DNA from: Thalassospira lohafexi
GTDB taxonomy: Bacteria; Pseudomonadota; Alphaproteobacteria; Rhodospirillales; Thalassospiraceae
Length of the DNA: 64,000 bases
Direction of reading: 5' to 3'
Assembly: GCF_002844275.1 (NCBI RefSeq)
Contig: NZ_NXGX01000001.1
Location: forward strand, 558,001-622,000
Position numbers and translations under genes: made by a program
Part shown: positions 63,642 through 64,000 of the stretch, piece by piece
Position numbering within the stretch: position 1 is the stretch's first letter
Layout of the letters: each line of letters opens with the position of its first letter
Notes under the pieces: model-generated
Seen by the model: the letters and a program-made list of their open reading frames with translations, nothing else
Database searches by the model: none
What the model was told of the DNA's origin: nothing

Positions 63642-64000
63642 ATGAAAGCCATCATTTTCGGCATTCTGGCCATGGCCGCGACGGTTGTCGCATCAAATAT
63701 TCTGGTCGAATATCCGCTGCCTGGCGTTCTGGCCGATTGGCTGACCTATGGCGCGTTTACCTATCCGGTCGCATTTCTGGTGACGGATCTGACCAACCGG
63801 GCACGCGGGGCCAAGGCGGCCCGTGTTGTCGTGCTGACGGGGTTTGCGTTGGCGGTTGTGTTGTCGCTGATCTTTGCCGACACACGCATCGCCATTGCAT
63901 CGGGATCGGCTTTCCTGATTGCGCAGATGCTTGATGTCACCATCTTTGACAAGCTGCGTCAGGCAACCTGGTGGAAAGCGCCGCTTGTCTCAAGCGGGAT
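63642..64000 (+). CDS. Queuosine precursor transporter, YhhQ/VUT family (3' truncated)
   Basis: The first 119 residues are visible before the right window edge. It starts MKAIIFGILAMAATVVASNI and continues LVEYPLPG, LTYGAFTYPVAFLVTDLTNR and DTRIAIASGSAFLIAQMLDV, the typical alternation of helices and the conserved YPVAFLVTDLTNR turn of VUT proteins that import preQ0 or preQ1. AAGGA lies about 7-8 bases before the ATG. An overlapping frame from 63608 is a shadow. I looked for a preQ1 riboswitch upstream and did not find a convincing one. Confidence 0.9.
   Translation, partial: MKAIIFGILAMAATVVASNILVEYPLPGVLADWLTYGAFTYPVAFLVTDLTNRARGAKAARVVVLTGFALAVVLSLIFADTRIAIASGSAFLIAQMLDVTIFDKLRQATWWKAPLVSSG

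Overview
The window reads as chromosomal DNA of an alphaproteobacterium, most likely Rhodospirillales and close to Thalassospira. This is inferred from moderate GC content, the gene families and their arrangement; no database search was possible. Nearly all of it is densely coding and ordinary in composition. The main AT-richer exception is the DUF3800 gene at 24844-25647.

Layout. 1-2948: the end of a sugar ABC importer operon (permease, ATPase) and a LacI regulator that appears to start at CTG. 2949-3654: a gene-free scar with a decayed copy of the ftsQ 3' end and a degenerate array of its last codons. 3655-22089 (minus strand): an SGNH hydrolase and the division and cell wall (dcw) cluster, transcribed mraZ-rsmH-ftsL-ftsI-murE-murF-mraY-murD-ftsW-murG-murC-murB-ddl-ftsQ. 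It is mostly coupled by 4-base ATGA overlaps. It is interrupted between ftsW and murG by an oppositely oriented RelE/XRE toxin-antitoxin pair flanked by REP-like palindromes. ftsA and ftsZ do not follow ftsQ. The mraZ leader carries two groups of 10-bp-phased MraZ boxes. 22627-31260: a secreted EF-hand protein, a CorA-type transporter, the DUF3800 gene, a divergent GlxA-type regulator and cysteine hydrolase, a PPOX flavoprotein, RNase P RNA with a clear promoter, an orphan solute-binding protein, an AmpD-like amidase and an EamA exporter. 31501-39398: the ABC-F ATPase Uup, a DjlA-like co-chaperone, two tandem HBM-type chemoreceptors and a MarR-like regulator. 39472-47384: an SDR enzyme divergent from a TRAP transporter (dctPQM) and a fused 5-oxoprolinase. 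47512-48192: a TumE/TumA-type toxin-antitoxin pair whose promoter and operator abut the first codon. 48264-64000: a glutamate-synthase-like flavoprotein with a VOC protein, small membrane and GNAT proteins, a GAF-GGDEF cyclase, an AIM24 protein, a D-lactate-dehydrogenase-like flavoprotein, an LpxR-like outer-membrane deacylase, a DUF2189 membrane protein, a large AsmA protein, a Pit phosphate transporter and the start of a YhhQ/VUT transporter.

How the parts work together: the dcw genes make lipid II precursors and the septal synthase. The TRAP-oxoprolinase cluster looks like uptake and ring opening of a cyclic amide acid such as 5-oxoproline. I found no CRISPR array, prophage, complete insertion sequence, tRNA or rRNA. 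The best candidates for something undescribed are the ftsQ scar, the dctP-dctQ intergenic RNA structure with complementary hairpin loops, and the leaderless TumE-type operon.
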